Assembly (NCBI GenBank): GCA_000467715.1
Contig: AJFK01000864.1
Span: 43,798-107,797 of the forward strand
Origin: Hysterium pulicare CBS 123377
Lineage: Eukaryota > Ascomycota > Dothideomycetes > Hysteriales > Hysteriaceae
Direction of reading: 5' to 3'
Length of the DNA stretch: 64,000 bases
The notes beneath the pieces were generated by a model. That model was given only the letters and a program-made list of their open reading frames with translations. It was not told the origin of the DNA and searched no databases. A program made the position numbers and the translations under genes. Shown here piece after piece: positions 33,743-46,410 of the stretch. The first letter of the stretch is position 1; every line of letters starts with the position of its first letter.

Positions 33743-35214
33743 ATGGCCAACACTCAAGAACAAGCTCCGACCAGTTTACGCATATTCTCCCTGAACTGTT
33801 GGGGCTTGAAATACCTCGCAAAGTACCGCAATGAGCGATTGACTGAAATAGGGAACCGAATTGCTTCTGCAGACCCCTGTCCACACATCGTGGGTCTTCA
33901 AGAATGCTGGACACAACAAGATTATAATGCTATACGAGACAAGACACGCCATGTACTCCCCTATGGCAAATTCTATTACAGCGGCATATTTGGCGGTGGA
34001 CTCGCTATACTCTCAAAATGGCCAATAGAGGAGACTAACATGATGCGCTACCCGCTGAATGGCCGGCCTGCTGCTTTCTACCGTGGAGACTGGTTCGTTG
34101 GCAAGGGAGTCGCATGCGCGAGAATACGGATGGGGCCTCGACGAAGAGATGTTGCTGAGGTCTTCTGTACCCACGTAATTACCTTTCTTCTCGGGTCAAC
34201 GTCACGACGACACTAATGGGCATACAGCTCCATGCGCCGTACGAAACTGAACCGTTCGATTCCTACATCTGTCATAGAACCGCACAAGCCTGGGAGATAG
34301 CTAAATTGATGCGTGGAGCAGCAGAACGTGGCCATTTGGTCATTGGTCTCGGAGACTTCAACATGGTCCCTCTTTCGTTAGCTCATCGCATAATAGAAGC
34401 GCACTCGCCAGTCCGCGATGTATGGCGGATTCTGCATCCTGATTCTTCTCTTGGAGCTGCCAAAGACAAGGTGGAGAAGACAAGGGGATTGCCAATGCCT
34501 ACGGTCGAGTTCAACTTGACCACCAACGGGGCAACATGTGACAGCGCACTGAACACATGGAGATGGAACGAAGCGCACAAGAAGCGTCTCGCCAAAGGTG
34601 AGGATGTGATTATCGATCCTTCAGTTCCCGATCCCAACGCAAAACGACTCGATTACATTTTCTTCAGCAGTGGATCCCATCACCATGCCTCTACTGGTGA
34701 AGGCATATCAGAATGGACCCTCAAGGACGCCAATGTAGGCATGACCATGCGCCATCCGAGCCTGCGTTGCTCTCTTAGCGACCACTTCTCGGTCGAAGCA
34801 ACGTTGACCCGCAGCACAAGTGATCGCCGTCCACCGCCGGGCAACGGGCCGTGGGCTTTACCAGAGACGTATCTTCCAATTGAGACGTACGATGAGATAC
34901 TATCAACCATATCTAAGTACGCTGCACGTGAGCGGTGGCAACGTCGACTGCGAATGGGACACTTTGTTTTCCAGTTGCTCCTGTCTATAGGATGCCTAAT
35001 CGCTGTCTGGTGGTCACCGCACAACTATGTGGCATTCATCCTAATGTTTGTCAGCACGTTGGGTCTGAGTGTGGGCGTGATTGAGGGTCTGATGGGCGGA
35101 CTATTTGTTGGGAGCGAATTGAGGGCTCTTCGGGAATTCGAATGGGAGGTGAGCAATGCAAAAGCCCGAGCAGGTAGCAATGCAGGCAAATATTCAAAAG
35201 AAGACGAACGCTAG
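33743..35214 (+). CDS. ISC1: Inositol phosphosphingolipid phospholipase C (neutral sphingomyelinase family)
   Basis: Two exons (33743-34174, 34228-35214; 53-nt intron) give 472 aa, against 477 for yeast Isc1. The DNase-I-like phosphodiesterase fold shows LRIFSLNCWGLKYLAKYRNE, the metal ligand Glu in VGLQECW, GGGLAILSKWPI, GKGVACARI, GDFNMVPLSLAH with catalytic Asp and Asn, RLDYIFFS and the final SDHFSVEA with Asp and His. Two hydrophobic helices near residues 370-425 (FVFQLLLSIGCLIAVWW and AFILMFVSTLGLSVGVI) anchor the C-terminus, as in Isc1. The enzyme hydrolyses inositol phosphosphingolipids to ceramides at ER and mitochondrial membranes and is activated by anionic phospholipids. All catalytic residues I know for the family are present. 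Confidence 0.93.
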
Positions 35215-35651
35215 TGTGAAAAGTTAGAGACCCGTCTATAGGAGCAAACTCAAAGTCGGAAATGGGCTGCCAAAGGAATATAACCTTTCGCAAAAGCCGC
35301 ACTGAGCTTTCGTAGCTGGGCTACATTATGTTCTTACCTACCCAGTTGGTTCAAAGATGCGAAACATGCCATTCCAGTCCGACTAAATATATGAATCTGT
35401 GTAGCTTGTAGGCGGACAGAGTCCAAATTTGGTTCGACACACGTGACCTAGATTGGCTGATGCATGGATCACTACGCCCCTCCAATCCGATAAACCTTAA
35501 GCTAAGCTCTCCAACTTCACATTCACCTTTCGCCCATTCATCCATTCACACCACCTATTCATCTCATTCACCGTATTCACTCTTGCCCCACTCTCTGCAC
35601 TCTTCAGGCTCGAGCCAATAGAGCCATTTTGAAGGTTCTCAATTCTTTGTC
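35215..35651. promoter_or_regulatory. Intergenic: ISC1 3' region and TAF12 promoter
   Basis: Contains CACGTGAC at about 35440-35447 followed by GATTGGCTGATG (a reverse CCAAT), some 200 bp before the TAF12 ATG. The 130 bp next to the ATG is C/T-rich. Confidence 0.35.
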
Positions 35652-37514
35652 ATGAGCAATCCAGGACAAAGCCAGGGCCAACAAGGCAGCGGGCCGCAGC
35701 TTCTCAAGGCCGAAGATATTCTAAAGCTCCAGTGCCTCAGCGATGATCAAAGGGCAAAATATAGGCCTGCAGTGGCTAACCTCTGGAACGTGATGCAGAA
35801 CAAAGCCCCCGACACTCCTGATCACCAAACGGCGCGCACAAAATTGACCGAATGGTCGACGAGACTGCTGACCCAGGAGAAGGCCTACCGTCAAAAAGCC
35901 GCCATGACTGGCAATAGGCCGCAAAGTCAGTCAGGACCGCAGTCTCAGCAAAGTCAATCTGCGACTGCACAGCAGCGTCAACCTGTTCCAAATGCCCCCC
36001 AGCAAACGAACGCCCAAGGGCAACAACAAGCCCCTCAAATCAATCCTCACATTCTGAAGCATGTCACCGACTTTACCTACTTCCTTCCGCCACAAGGCCC
36101 GCAGCCGGGCACTCCTGAGGGCGACAATAAGGTGAAGGAGTTGAGGAACAACTATCTCATGGCTCTAACCAAGCAAGAGAAGGCAGGCGCACGAATGAAA
36201 AACTTTAACAACATGATTGAACAGCGAAAATCTCAAGGTCAGGATGTTCCTCAGGAGGTGTTGAACCAAAGGGGGACGGCCGAGAATGAGTACAACTCCA
36301 GTAGGCAATATGTGGAGGAGTTCAGAAAGAAACAAGCTCTTTGGAAACAGCAGGCGGAGCCGCAACAAAGACAGCAACAACCACAACAGCCGCAGCCACT
36401 ACAACCGCCACAAAGCTTTCCGCAGGTCAAACCCGAGACACAGATAAAGATTGAAGGAGATTCTACTACTCAGGGCGTACAACAATTTAACAACATGCAG
36501 GGCATTGGTCAACAGCCACAACTCGGCGCGCAAGGTCAAGGGCCGTCTATGGCGTCGATAGAAGCCGCACGCAATCAGCAACAAGGTATGCGCAATTCAC
36601 AGCCCACTCAAGCGCAGCCAGGTCAGAACCCGATGCAGTTCAATCAGCCAGGACAAACGCAGGGACAAGGTCAGCAACCTCCTCGACCACAAATAAATCC
36701 TCAGCAACCGAATGTCAATCAACCGCAACAACAGCACAACTCCCCTCATCCGCAGTCCGCATCATCGACCAACCCCACCGGTCCACCAGTACCTCTCTCC
36801 CATCAAGCAGCGGTGAGCGCTGCGCAGCGCTCCTATTCTAATCAAGAGCCTCAAAGAACTGTCACACCGCAACAGATGCCGGCAGGAAACTACCACAATA
36901 TCGGTAATCGCGATCAGCTCAATAACCCAAAAATGCCCATTCCCAAGACCTTGAATGTCGCAACACCGCAACCTGTAACAATGGGCCCGGCGCGGCCTAC
37001 AATGGGTGGACCCACAAATGGTGCTCCTGGCATGATGGGCCAACCAGTCATCAACAAATTGCCGACTTTCCAATTGGAGGGAGAAGGTGATCGAATCTTG
37101 AGCAAGCGCAAGCTGGACGAGCTTGTACGGCAAGTTACTGGAGGTGGAGAAGGACCTGGAGGTGAAAGTTTGACTCCAGAAGTTGAAGAGGTACGATTTC
37201 ACTGCTTTAGCATACTGGTTTGTCACGACAAGCTACTAACTAAATGTCCCCCACAGGCTATGCTCCAACTAGCCGACGACTTCGTTGATACGGTAATAAG
37301 CTCTGCATGCAAACTCTCCAAACTTCGCGAATCGCCTCAACTCGACATTCGTGACATCCAACTTGTCCTTGAGCGCAACTACAACATCCGCATTCCAGGA
37401 TATGCTTCTGATGAGATCCGTACCGTACGCAAGTTACATCCAGCTCCAGGCTGGACGCAGAAGATGAATGCTGTTCAAGCGGCCAAAGTCATGGGCGGTA
37501 AGACCGATATCTAA
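35652..37514 (+). CDS. TAF12: TFIID/SAGA subunit TAF12
   Basis: Two exons (35652-37190, 37257-37514) give 598 aa. The first 470 residues are Gln/Pro/Asn-rich and disordered except for a helical segment near 130-230 ([20 protein letters not shown]). The histone fold is at the C-terminus: [16 protein letters not shown], then [40 protein letters not shown] and [14 protein letters not shown]. It pairs with TAF4/Ada1-type partners in TFIID and SAGA. The 66-nt intron (37191-37256, GTACGA, CTACTAAC branch, CCACAG) is a multiple of three and contains no stop; if retained it would insert 22 residues between helix 1 and helix 2 of the histone fold, so removal is clearly right. The Q-rich N-terminus is typical of fungal TAF12. 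Confidence 0.93.
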   Translation: MSNPGQSQGQQGSGPQLLKAEDILKLQCLSDDQRAKYRPAVANLWNVMQNKAPDTPDHQTARTKLTEWSTRLLTQEKAYRQKAAMTGNRPQSQSGPQSQQSQSATAQQRQPVPNAPQQTNAQGQQQAPQINPHILKHVTDFTYFLPPQGPQPGTPEGDNKVKELRNNYLMALTKQEKAGARMKNFNNMIEQRKSQGQDVPQEVLNQRGTAENEYNSSRQYVEEFRKKQALWKQQAEPQQRQQQPQQPQPLQPPQSFPQVKPETQIKIEGDSTTQGVQQFNNMQGIGQQPQLGAQGQGPSMASIEAARNQQQGMRNSQPTQAQPGQNPMQFNQPGQTQGQGQQPPRPQINPQQPNVNQPQQQHNSPHPQSASSTNPTGPPVPLSHQAAVSAAQRSYSNQEPQRTVTPQQMPAGNYHNIGNRDQLNNPKMPIPKTLNVATPQPVTMGPARPTMGGPTNGAPGMMGQPVINKLPTFQLEGEGDRILSKRKLDELVRQVTGGGEGPGGESLTPEVEEVRFHCFSILVCHDKLLTKCPPQAMLQLADDFVDTVISSACKLSKLRESPQLDIRDIQLVLERNYNIRIPGYASDEIRTVRKLHPAPGWTQKMNAVQAAKVMGGKTDI

Positions 37515-38383
37515 CGTACTGTACAATTTGTACAACGCTGGATCGTTAAGCGGTTGGGATTCACCATGTAGCCGTCGTTTTCGAAATCGAAATACATGGT
37601 TTGGGTTTCTGAAGTGATGTTGGGAAAGGTTCTGGTCAACAAGCAAGGAGGCGTCTTGTATATTGCATAGGGATTCTGGCGTTAACAGGGTATTATCATG
37701 TCTGATACGCTCAGTCCATGTAGTTCAAGTCTCGAAACTGCTCAAAGAGTATTAAATCCATCTGTCAATTAACCATCGTGATGTCGCACAGACCCCATTC
37801 GGTACTATGAACAAGTTGGAAAGTGAGACTATATACCACTATCCTTCAGGCCCAACCCTTCCCTATCCAATATACCAAAACCCCAAATATTACCCAAAAA
37901 ATAGACTATAGCATAGCAACAGCTCCTCCAATAAGATGCGTTCCACCCAGATATTTTCAGCAGACAGCTGTGAGAATCTGTTCCAAATATTCCAAGCGAA
38001 GCGCCAGTAAGTACGTACAGCAAAGTGAAGAAGAATTATCCAACCCCTTCCGTAAACTTTCCTTGACAGCGTGAGCGATGTGAAATCTAGATAAAAAATA
38101 CTTGGGTAATAAATGCCAACCAAAAGCAGGATCGGAAACAAGACAAAAGAGGGTGAATGCGTAGGAAATTGTTTTCGTAGACTTCGTGATATGTGCGATG
38201 TTTTCGGCCTAGAAGGAGCATGCGTTTCAAGATAACTTAAGAAAACTTTCGACGCTAAGACGCAGGCAGGTACATAGATGTATTCAAATAAGAAAAAGAT
38301 CCAGGACATGAAACGAAAAGAATGATAAATGGCCCACGGGTGCAAAGGGCGGGAGTCCACAATAAAACGGGGGCGAGATAAAC
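37515..38383. other. Convergent intergenic region
   Basis: Lies between the 3' ends of TAF12 and the RasGEF gene. Moderately AT-rich around 37860-38110. No gene supported. Confidence 0.5.
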
Positions 38384-41300
38384 TCATTCGTACTTTCGAC
38401 TCAGAACGGAAATCTCCTCATCCGATAATGCAGCAATCCATAGACATTTACTGATGATGCTAGGTTCGGGCTTGAACGCATATTTCGAGCTAGCCTCAAG
38501 GAGGCGCAAAAGACTTTTAACAATCATGGCGGCCGTGTGATGTCGTTCGAAATTAACCAGATGTTCCCCATCCAAGGGGCTTTTGCCAATGAACGCGGGT
38601 TTTTGAGCATTATAGATTAAGTCACGGGTGTAGATACCTTAAAACCTGGTCAGATGTCATATTAGGAATCGGGATATTACACGTACCAATGAACGGAATA
38701 CACCCTTCCTCAACCGTAGCTGTCTCCATTTCGACTCGTAGATTGTGGAAGTTGCGTAAAGGTTGTACTAGTGCTTCAAGCTCCTTCATGGCTTGACGTT
38801 CGGCGGCGGGAACGAGAGCCCATGTTTTTCTCAATCTTGAGCAATCTGTTGATAGAAGTGCAATCGTTATCTGGTACATGGTTGCGTAATTGCGTAGCCG
38901 TCTCGCGTGAGACGCTATGTGAATGTATTTCACTATGCAGCGCGCTCTCTCCTCGATGTTCTCGGTGAGCACGCATTCAGATAAGGCCCATTTGACAACA
39001 AGGTTGAAGCGCGCTATGACAACATCAACTCCTCGCGGCTCATGGGTTCGCAGATACTCTACCCAATCTTGAATCTTTGGTGATGATTGTTTCCATCGAA
39101 GCTCAATGAGCTCTTTCCAATCGATCTCGTCAAGTGCATCCTTCTCAATGATTGTAAACTGTTGAGCCAAAGTCTCCGAGTCGTACGTCAGGATAAATGG
39201 TAGATGAGATGGAGGGTGAGTGGGGCGATCTTTCTTCAACTCCTTCAATTCTATTGGCGATTCCGGTGGGTGATTTTGCGCACTCATCTGACTGAATGGT
39301 TGACCCACGAGCTTAGTAGTGGTCGGGGTGAGACCAGGAGTGGGAAGACCTTTCTCGAAGACAGTCGTGTCAACCTTGGTCGTGACATTGTTAATTGGAT
39401 TGTTGAGCCGATTAGCAGTCAAGGGAGGAGTGGGCGGATGCCGCATTGGATGCTGTAAAACGTCCATCTCATTTTCTATAGTTGCCGGCTCGTCATCGAA
39501 AAAGCTCCTGACCCCATGGCTTGTATCGTCTGATTTTGTCATCATTTCCGAGTCGTCGTCAGACATGTCACTGAGATTCTGGTCTTCGTCGAGGAGGAAC
39601 GATTCCCGTAGCGCTGCAGAACTTGGGACAGTTCCACCCTTCGGTATCATCTTCATGCTATCAGTCTCCACGACGTACTCTATCGATGAGTCTGGAGACA
39701 CTGCTTGACGAGACGCCTGTTCACCAAGTCGCCTTAGAGATGAAAGCGGGTTTAGTGGTGCTGGCTTCGCCGACGCTCGCATCTGCTCATGATTCATTCG
39801 GGCCCGTTGAGCGATTGTCACATCGCTAAGGCCGCGCTCAAGGAGGGGTATTGAGGAGAATGAATCTTCGGACTCTGCTACGGAAGAGGTTGGTAGAGTA
39901 GCTCGTGGGCCAAGGTTTTCTCCGGATAAACGATACATGCCTGTTCCTTTCGCTTCAGGCGGAGAGAACGGTCGCTGGAGCTTATCGTTATCTTTCGCCA
40001 TATTCTGATAGCTGTGTGCAGTTTCTGTCTCAGACGCCGTGTAAGATTCAAGGGAAGACTCCGCAGGAGGTGTTCCGGAGGGTCGATAGGTTTCAGGCTC
40101 GTCCATAACTTGGACCGATGGATCAGGACTCTTCCTTTCATACCTTCCCTCCAGCTTCATGAGTGCAGACTCAATTCCACCGTCGTCGTCGATATCATCA
40201 GGTAGTGCTGCAAGTTTCGCCACTTCGGCCTCAAATGACGGCCTCATGTTCGGCTGAGATGAGTGAGTGTCCACTAGAGACACAGGTTTCTTGGCGGTAA
40301 TTTCTGAATCGGGTGTGATTTGATTAGGATCTTCGACAGGCTCATGCGAGCCGTGCAAAGGGGCTGTGAAATGTCCAGAACTCCGAATAACCGAGTTGAC
40401 AACGGAATGCGATCGATTGGAAAGCGTACCAGTCGAGCGAGGACGTTGAAGTTGCTCAAGGTCATGGACATTATCCACAGCTCGAAGGTCACCCCCAGGT
40501 CTGCGGCGTAGCTGTCGGGCTGGATGGCGGTCTAAGAAGAATGGATCATTGTCAGAAGACATCGTCCGCGCGTTTGATACCGTTGTAGTCGCAACACTCG
40601 TCGCTGTCTGGTGCCTCGTGAAGCCGCTGTGGTACGATGCGCGTCTCCTGAGAGAGGGTGAACGAGATTGTGGAGACTTAAGTGATGACCGACGCTGAAA
40701 GGCTGAGAAATGCTGATGGGTCATCCGTCGAGGAGTTGAGACGGGTCTCTTAACTTGACTGTTAACATAAGAGGGTAGCTGACTCGAATCAAGTGACGCT
40801 CGGCCTTGCGTATCGACGGTATTGGTAGAACTTCCGATAAGAGGTTGAGATTCCTTCAGCACTTGCGCATGCTGGCCTGCCGATGGTTCCGTAGCAAATG
40901 ACCCTTTCTGTCCAAGCAATGGCCCGCGGCCCCCCGCTTCGGGATTTGATACATGGACTGGCAAAGCTCCTGACATCAATGGTAAGGCTGGAGCGCCTGT
41001 GTCATCCATGATAACGATCGAGCGACTGCCCATTGTAACATTACTGTGCAGGCGAGCATCATTTGGAGGCCCCAGTCGGTCATTTGATGTCTTTGCGTCT
41101 GATTTATCAAACTCGAAGTCAAAGCCATTGTTATTGGCGATGCTGCCCCGTGCTAATTTCTCGTTCTCTAGTTCGGCTTGGACTGCCTCTGTGAAACTCT
41201 CGCCCACTTTGGCAGCCAATAAGTCTATGCGAACAAGTCGAGGACGAGCATACCTCCGTTTGTGTACACCTCCTGAGGTTACAGGAGCAGCAGGAAGAGG

Positions 41301-43669
41301 CGGACCGGAATTTCGCTTGGCCGATGCAAATGGGGTGTGTTCGCCAGTTGTGACTGTCTGACCAGATGTACTAGGAGGTTGTTTACTACTCAAAACACGA
41401 CGAACACTACCCAACAGCTTCTTCACACCGGGGCTTGTTGCGTGGCCGGGTTTAACAGATATGTCGCCACCGGTAATGTCGACAACATCCAATTCAATGT
41501 TTGATCGAGTAGCATGTAAGCCGCCAAGATTTCTGACATCAAGGTAAGGAGAGCCAGGGTGATAGACTGCACCTCGTACTAGGCTGCCCGGAATCTTCGA
41601 TATGGATGAAACACGTGCATCCTGACTGGAGGTTTTTGGAATTGGCAAAGGGGCCCGGTGGTCTCTCAGTGCGTCAGAAAAACTGCCGCTACGTTTGTGA
41701 GCATGAGCAGGACGACTCGGTCGATTGATTGATACTGAGTATTGTGGGCTGGCTGCCAAACGAGCCGGAACTGGATGTGGATAGAGTGGTCGATCAGTGC
41801 CGGGATCTGCTCGAGCCAAGCCGCGCATTGGGATAGAGCATGAGAGTACTTGTATGCTATGTTCACTCGTAGGTGACAGAGGAATGGGAACACCTTCGTA
41901 GTCCTGGGAAGAAACGTGGGGTGAGGTGAATGATTGCTGAGGGGTGTGGCGAGGGATCCTTACCCAGTCCATGTGCCTTGTCGCAAATTGATCACTGGGG
42001 TTAGAGCCAAACGTGTCCGAGTTCAACCCCATCGGAACAGTTTTTGCTTTTGATGAAATGTGTTGCATGGCTGGGATAGGCTCCTCTACAGAATCGCGCG
42101 ATCCAAGTCGGCCGCCAGGCAGCAGATCGTCGTCAGGCAAGTCTTTACCTCCAGTTTCTGGGGCGTCCCAATATTGTGCGCAGGTCCGCCTCCAGCACTT
42201 TTTGAGTTCCCCGACGATCTTGATGTCTCCTCCGCCTCCGTCTTCTCGGTTCTGCAAGTCCTTGTAAAGGCGATTGACCACGTTGCAGAAGTAGAGCCTG
42301 AGTTGGTAATTCGGGACGAAATCGTCCACGAAATAATTCAATATCCAGTGTCGAAGGGCTACAAATGTCCGGACACGTACGATCCGACCAAAATCATCTT
42401 GCCGATCAACAGCCCATCTCAATCGGGAGATAAGGTAAGCAACGAGGTCATGGCCGGACAGGAACGAACGAAATGTGAGGAAGAAATCTGATAAGAGCTC
42501 GTAGTCCAGAAAGCTAGGTGAAGTGATATGTGCTATCAGACGAGAAGGAGTAGCAGCAATGATATCACCGGAGGCAGAAAAGCGGACAATAGCTTGATCG
42601 TCAGGGTTGAGAGTGAGTGCATCATATAGTTGGGGTCCAATGGGCACCTTTGAGACTCGAGCGGAGGAAGGGGCAGTCGATGGTTGAAGTGGAGTTTTCT
42701 CCATAGTTGTTCGGTACGGAATCGGAGTTGGGGAATAGGCTTCTGAATGCCGTCTGGACAGAAACGAATGGTGTGCTCTTTGCACAGAGAAGATCGATGA
42801 CTGAAAGTCTTCTGTTCCAGATGCACGCGTATAAACAGAGCTCCGGAGGATGGCTGTCCCTCTTGCGCTGAAGCGTGGCGTGCCCAAACGGTAATGTGGA
42901 ATAGGTACTTCGAGAATTGGTAAAGAGCCAGTATCAGCGGTTTTAGGCCGCCGTACTGAGGGCCTCTCTATAACGACTTTGAATGTCCCCGGCTCAGTAC
43001 TCTGTGAGGCGTGTTCATCGATGGTAGAGAATGACCGTGAACGAATATGTGCGATGGGCTTCGGGTGTGTGCGGGTCTGTTGTTGTTTGACATCATGCTC
43101 CGGTTTCAGGTCTCGAGGTAGTGGTGGAGGAGGATCTTGTCGGGTCGGGGTGCGCGAGCCAGAGAGACTCTCCCTCCAACCATTACTCGATGGTCCTAAG
43201 GTGGTGGATTCGAGATGGGCACTTTCTGGAGGAGTGACAGGTGGGAAGACGAAGGGATCTGGCGAGGGGCGATTGCGCTGGTTACCGGCGCGAACCACAG
43301 GTCTGCAGTGCATCAACGATTAGACTAGAGGTGATAACATAAGGCAACAGAAGACTACCTTAGATAGATGATGCCGTGGTTGATGTTGGCGACGGTAAAG
43401 GTCGAGGGTGCAGTCGGGGTGGAGGCTGAGGAGTCGATAGTTCCGCTGCTTCCAAGGGTTCCTGCTCGCCTTCTGACTCTCAATTGCTCATTGCTGTCAT
43501 TCACTCTTCGCAAAGAATTGCGGCGCGCAGCAGGTCGTCGACCATCATCGGCAGGACGACGTTTTACATTGTGCGCTCTCTTGGCAGCTGCTAAAAGTTC
43601 ACGTTGGGCGACGGAGTCTGTTGCAATAGCCGGGGAGCCTGGAAAGGCGTTCTGTGCGGGCAAGGCCAT
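38384..43669 (-). CDS. LTE1: Ras guanine-nucleotide exchange factor, Lte1-like
   Basis: Three exons (43359-43669, 38696-43302, 38384-38637) give 1723 aa. Exon 1 ends IIYLR and joins PVVRAGNQ; exon 2 ends CIPFIG and joins IYTRDLIYNAQKP. The RasGEF N-terminal domain is at about residues 350-460 (HITSPSFLDYELLSDFFLTF, FVALRHWILNYFVDDFVPN). The catalytic Cdc25-type domain is at about 1480-1723 (EIDWKELIELRWKQ, ARFNLVVKWALSECVLTEN, RCIVKYIHIASHARRLRNYA, IPFIGIYTRDLIYNAQKPAF, ISKCLWIAALSDEEI). The 1000 residues between are Ser/Pro-rich and disordered. N-terminal and C-terminal GEF parts far apart in one protein, plus the basic N-terminus with RRNSLRRVND, is the arrangement of fungal Lte1, linked to mitotic exit in yeast. 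Lte1 orthology is likely, generic RasGEF certain. Confidence 0.87.
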
Positions 43670-44281
43670 GCTGCTCCATCATTCGAAATAGGGTTAGAGA
43701 AGCTGACCGGCCATAGATGAGAGAAAATCGACAACCATCGCGGTAATATGGGAACAGAAGAGGGCGGCGGATGAAGTCGATAGCAGGGCAGAGGGATGGG
43801 GCAGTAGGGCGCCCAGAGATAAACAGCCATTAAGCTACCTCCCTGCAAACGAGGCGCAGGCCTTGGTTATTAGTATTCGACCCCTCGCCGCGCAGCACCC
43901 GACCAAGGCGGATTACTGATGGCTTCTATTCCTCCGTCGAACAGTTCATGCGCTTGCACTGAAAGCAGCGGCTTCGATACTACCATGCCGACAGAGGAGA
44001 CTCTGTGGGAGGTTGCTTAGCATTATCCAAAAGCGCTTTGCCAAGCTTCAACGGCGATCCTCGACAGATGGCATACTGTTCATCATTCCCCGTTTCGCTG
44101 CCGAGTTGGGCAGACACCAAACACACAGTTCTCTAACCGCATGTTCGGGTCCGCTCTGCCAATTGGGGATCGTAGCCGCACTTAGCTGATCAATCGCCGC
44201 AAAAATGCCACGAGGACGGTCCGTAGATAACGTTCTAGGCCATCTGAAAGACTTTATTAAGGAGGTAGAAAATGGGTGTTA
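43670..44281. other. RasGEF upstream region
   Basis: Promoter and leader of the RasGEF gene; C/G content is similar to flanking genes. No other gene seen. Confidence 0.45.
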
Positions 44282-44620
44282 TTATGTTACGAAACTGTAC
44301 CGACTCAAAACCTGGTCCCATGTTCTCCCAGATTGAGAACTCCAGTCCAACATTTTGAGCGTAGGCACCTGAGCTATGTAATGTAAAGTTTTGAAACTTA
44401 TATCATTGTTTTGATTCTGGTCGGATCTTTCTAGAATACGAGTCGCTCGAGATTCATGCGTCAAAGCATCAATCTCTTTCTGTATCTTGTCAAACTTCTC
44501 ACTTCATCGCCTCAACCTCTCCTTCTCTATAGCGGCTGTGTCCTCAAATAATCCTTCTCAACTTGTCCTTTGGATTCTTTTACTTGGAAAAAGAACTATT
44601 CTCACTTGACCATTTATTGA
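44282..44620 (-). pseudogene. Possible relic of a coiled-coil protein gene
   Basis: One minus-strand frame reads as protein-like over about 110 codons but is broken by two TGA stops, at 44558-44560 and 44504-44506. Around and between them the text is EGLFEDTAAIEKERLRR, stop, SEKFDKIQKEIDALTHESRA, which has the heptad-like pattern of a coiled coil. The frame then runs open to a TAA at 44282. Both stops are one C-to-T change from CGA. The surrounding 44200-44960 is AT-rich. No family is recognised, and a chance open frame or undetected introns are real alternatives. Confidence 0.25.
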
Positions 44621-44969
44621 AAGCTATGTTCAAAGACTTAATAGCCAGAAATTCATTGCACTCTCCTGAGAGAATGTACAGTTATGTGCCTTTTTAACTT
44701 GGATTGAATTGCTAGAGTCTGACCACCCAGTTCGGTTCTTAAGGTTTATCTCGAGCTATAACTGGTACACAAGGTGACCAGTACCTCATGTTTCGGGAGA
44801 TAACGCGGCTTTTTCTAATTGACTTTCGTTTGCGTTCAAGAGTTTCATATCATGTATTTTAATAGAGGTATGAAGTATTCCAAGAAAACTGGCGGTGACA
44901 TGCTATAGATCAAATGACTAAGCGCTCCAAGCATCTCCGGCCTAATTCAGCGTGCTCATTCGCCAGACT
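44621..44969. other. AT-rich intergenic stretch
   Basis: Downstream of the DUF3445 gene; nothing supported. Confidence 0.45.
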
Positions 44970-46410
44970 TTAAAAGGGGTACGAACAGACCTCTTCCTCC
45001 TTCTCTAACTCAAGTCCATTTGTGACTTGCTCTTCATGCTTCCGGTCTAGATACTCTAGTAAGACTTCTTGATAACGTTCTTTGCCCTTGTACTTCGACA
45101 CATCATCACCCCAACTGCGAACGGCAGAGGCCAGGCGGCCTGGAACAAAAGGCTCTTGACATATCTCCGTAATGGGATGGAAGTAAGTGCGAATCGTGAA
45201 TACAACGCCACCTGAACGAGGAAGCCTAGTATGACAAGTCTTAGCGATTATGAGAACAAGCATGCATCGAATCCACCTACCGCCGCAAACTCTGCCTCTC
45301 ACTCCTGAACCAATGATGTTCAATAGCTTTATTCTTCTGTGCCGTAAACCAGCCAATACCATCATCATCTTCGCCCCCGATACTGGAACTCCAAGCCAGC
45401 TCGTCGTCAACCTGAATAAAGTAGTTATTCCTCAACACCGCCTTATCGGGCTGGACACGCTTGAAGAAATTCATCATGCCCTTTTCCAGCTTCTCTTTAA
45501 AGCCAGGAACATCGCCGCTCGTATGAATCTCAGACAGTGGCATTCCAAACTTATCCTCAAGGCGCCAGAACCCGGCAAGGAGGATGGCGCCAGCGAGGAG
45601 ATAGTATTGGCCATCTGGTCTCTCAAACATAATAGCAAGATCGTCTTGCACGAACCGCGCAGCGATCTGCATTGGATCTTCCGTTAGAGGTCTCCCGGCT
45701 ATGTTAAAGCTCTCCCCAGTCGCAATATTGTCCATGCCTACGTCGGTCTTTCGATACAGACTGGGATATCTCTGGGGGAGGTAGTCGCACAATTCCTCTA
45801 GAAGCTCGCACGCGCCATCGAAGGCTTCAGGGGCAGTCTTACAACATTTGGGGCCTCGTTCAACTATGCGCTGAGTCTTAAGTTCATGGAACTTGAGAAA
45901 GTGATTATCGAGCTCGATCCAATCGTCCCAATTCATGGAGCGTAGCCCCATGGTTATGTTGTATTTGGGACCGTACCTGAAAGGGCGGTAAGGGAGCGGT
46001 TTTGTACGTTCGAGCGACCAATCCGGGTACGGCGCGGCTTTGGGACGCTTGAAATCTTGAGGACTCCATACTGGTAAGCAGGTGAGTAGAGCATCTTCCC
46101 ACTAAGAGTATAAGGGGCGGAGGATAAGAAGGATCTAAAGGAACTTTGAATTACCTCCTGGCTCCCGGGATGGAATCTTGAACTTATTCGTAGATGAGGA
46201 CTTCTCGGGATCAGGCGTGTTGGAGTGAGTAGGATTTCTGCGCCTACGATATCGGCGTATGATTGACATAGAAACCCAGATCAGGGTAAGAAAAAAAAAC
46301 AGGCCGAAGGCACGCCCAAGGGTAACTCGGCGACGTAGTTGTTGCAAGCTGGCCGTAAGCCCTGCTAGACTGCAGTTCTGGCGCGGCCAGCTAAGCTTAA
46401 GGTCGGCCAT
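44970..46410 (-). CDS. Membrane-anchored DUF3445 protein (haem-dependent oxidative N-demethylase-like)
   Basis: Three exons (46155-46410, 45281-46070, 44970-45225; introns 84 and 55 nt) give 433 aa. One transmembrane helix lies at about residues 28-46 ([17 protein letters not shown]) followed by a basic stretch RRYRRRRN, so the catalytic part probably faces the cytosol. The rest matches DUF3445: [74 protein letters not shown] and [30 protein letters not shown]. Bacterial members are the alpha subunit of a haem-dependent oxidative N-demethylase; fungal substrates are unknown to me. The intron joins ([12 protein letters not shown] and SLRRLPRSGG) reproduce family blocks. Start at 46410 is preferred over an upstream frame extension because it puts the helix near the N-terminus. 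Confidence 0.83.

Noticed and set aside
35652-37190. Gln-rich CAA/CAG tracts of TAF12 as a microsatellite expansion
   Set aside because: Codons are mixed and interspersed with Pro, Asn and Ser, as usual for fungal TAF12, with no pure repeat run.
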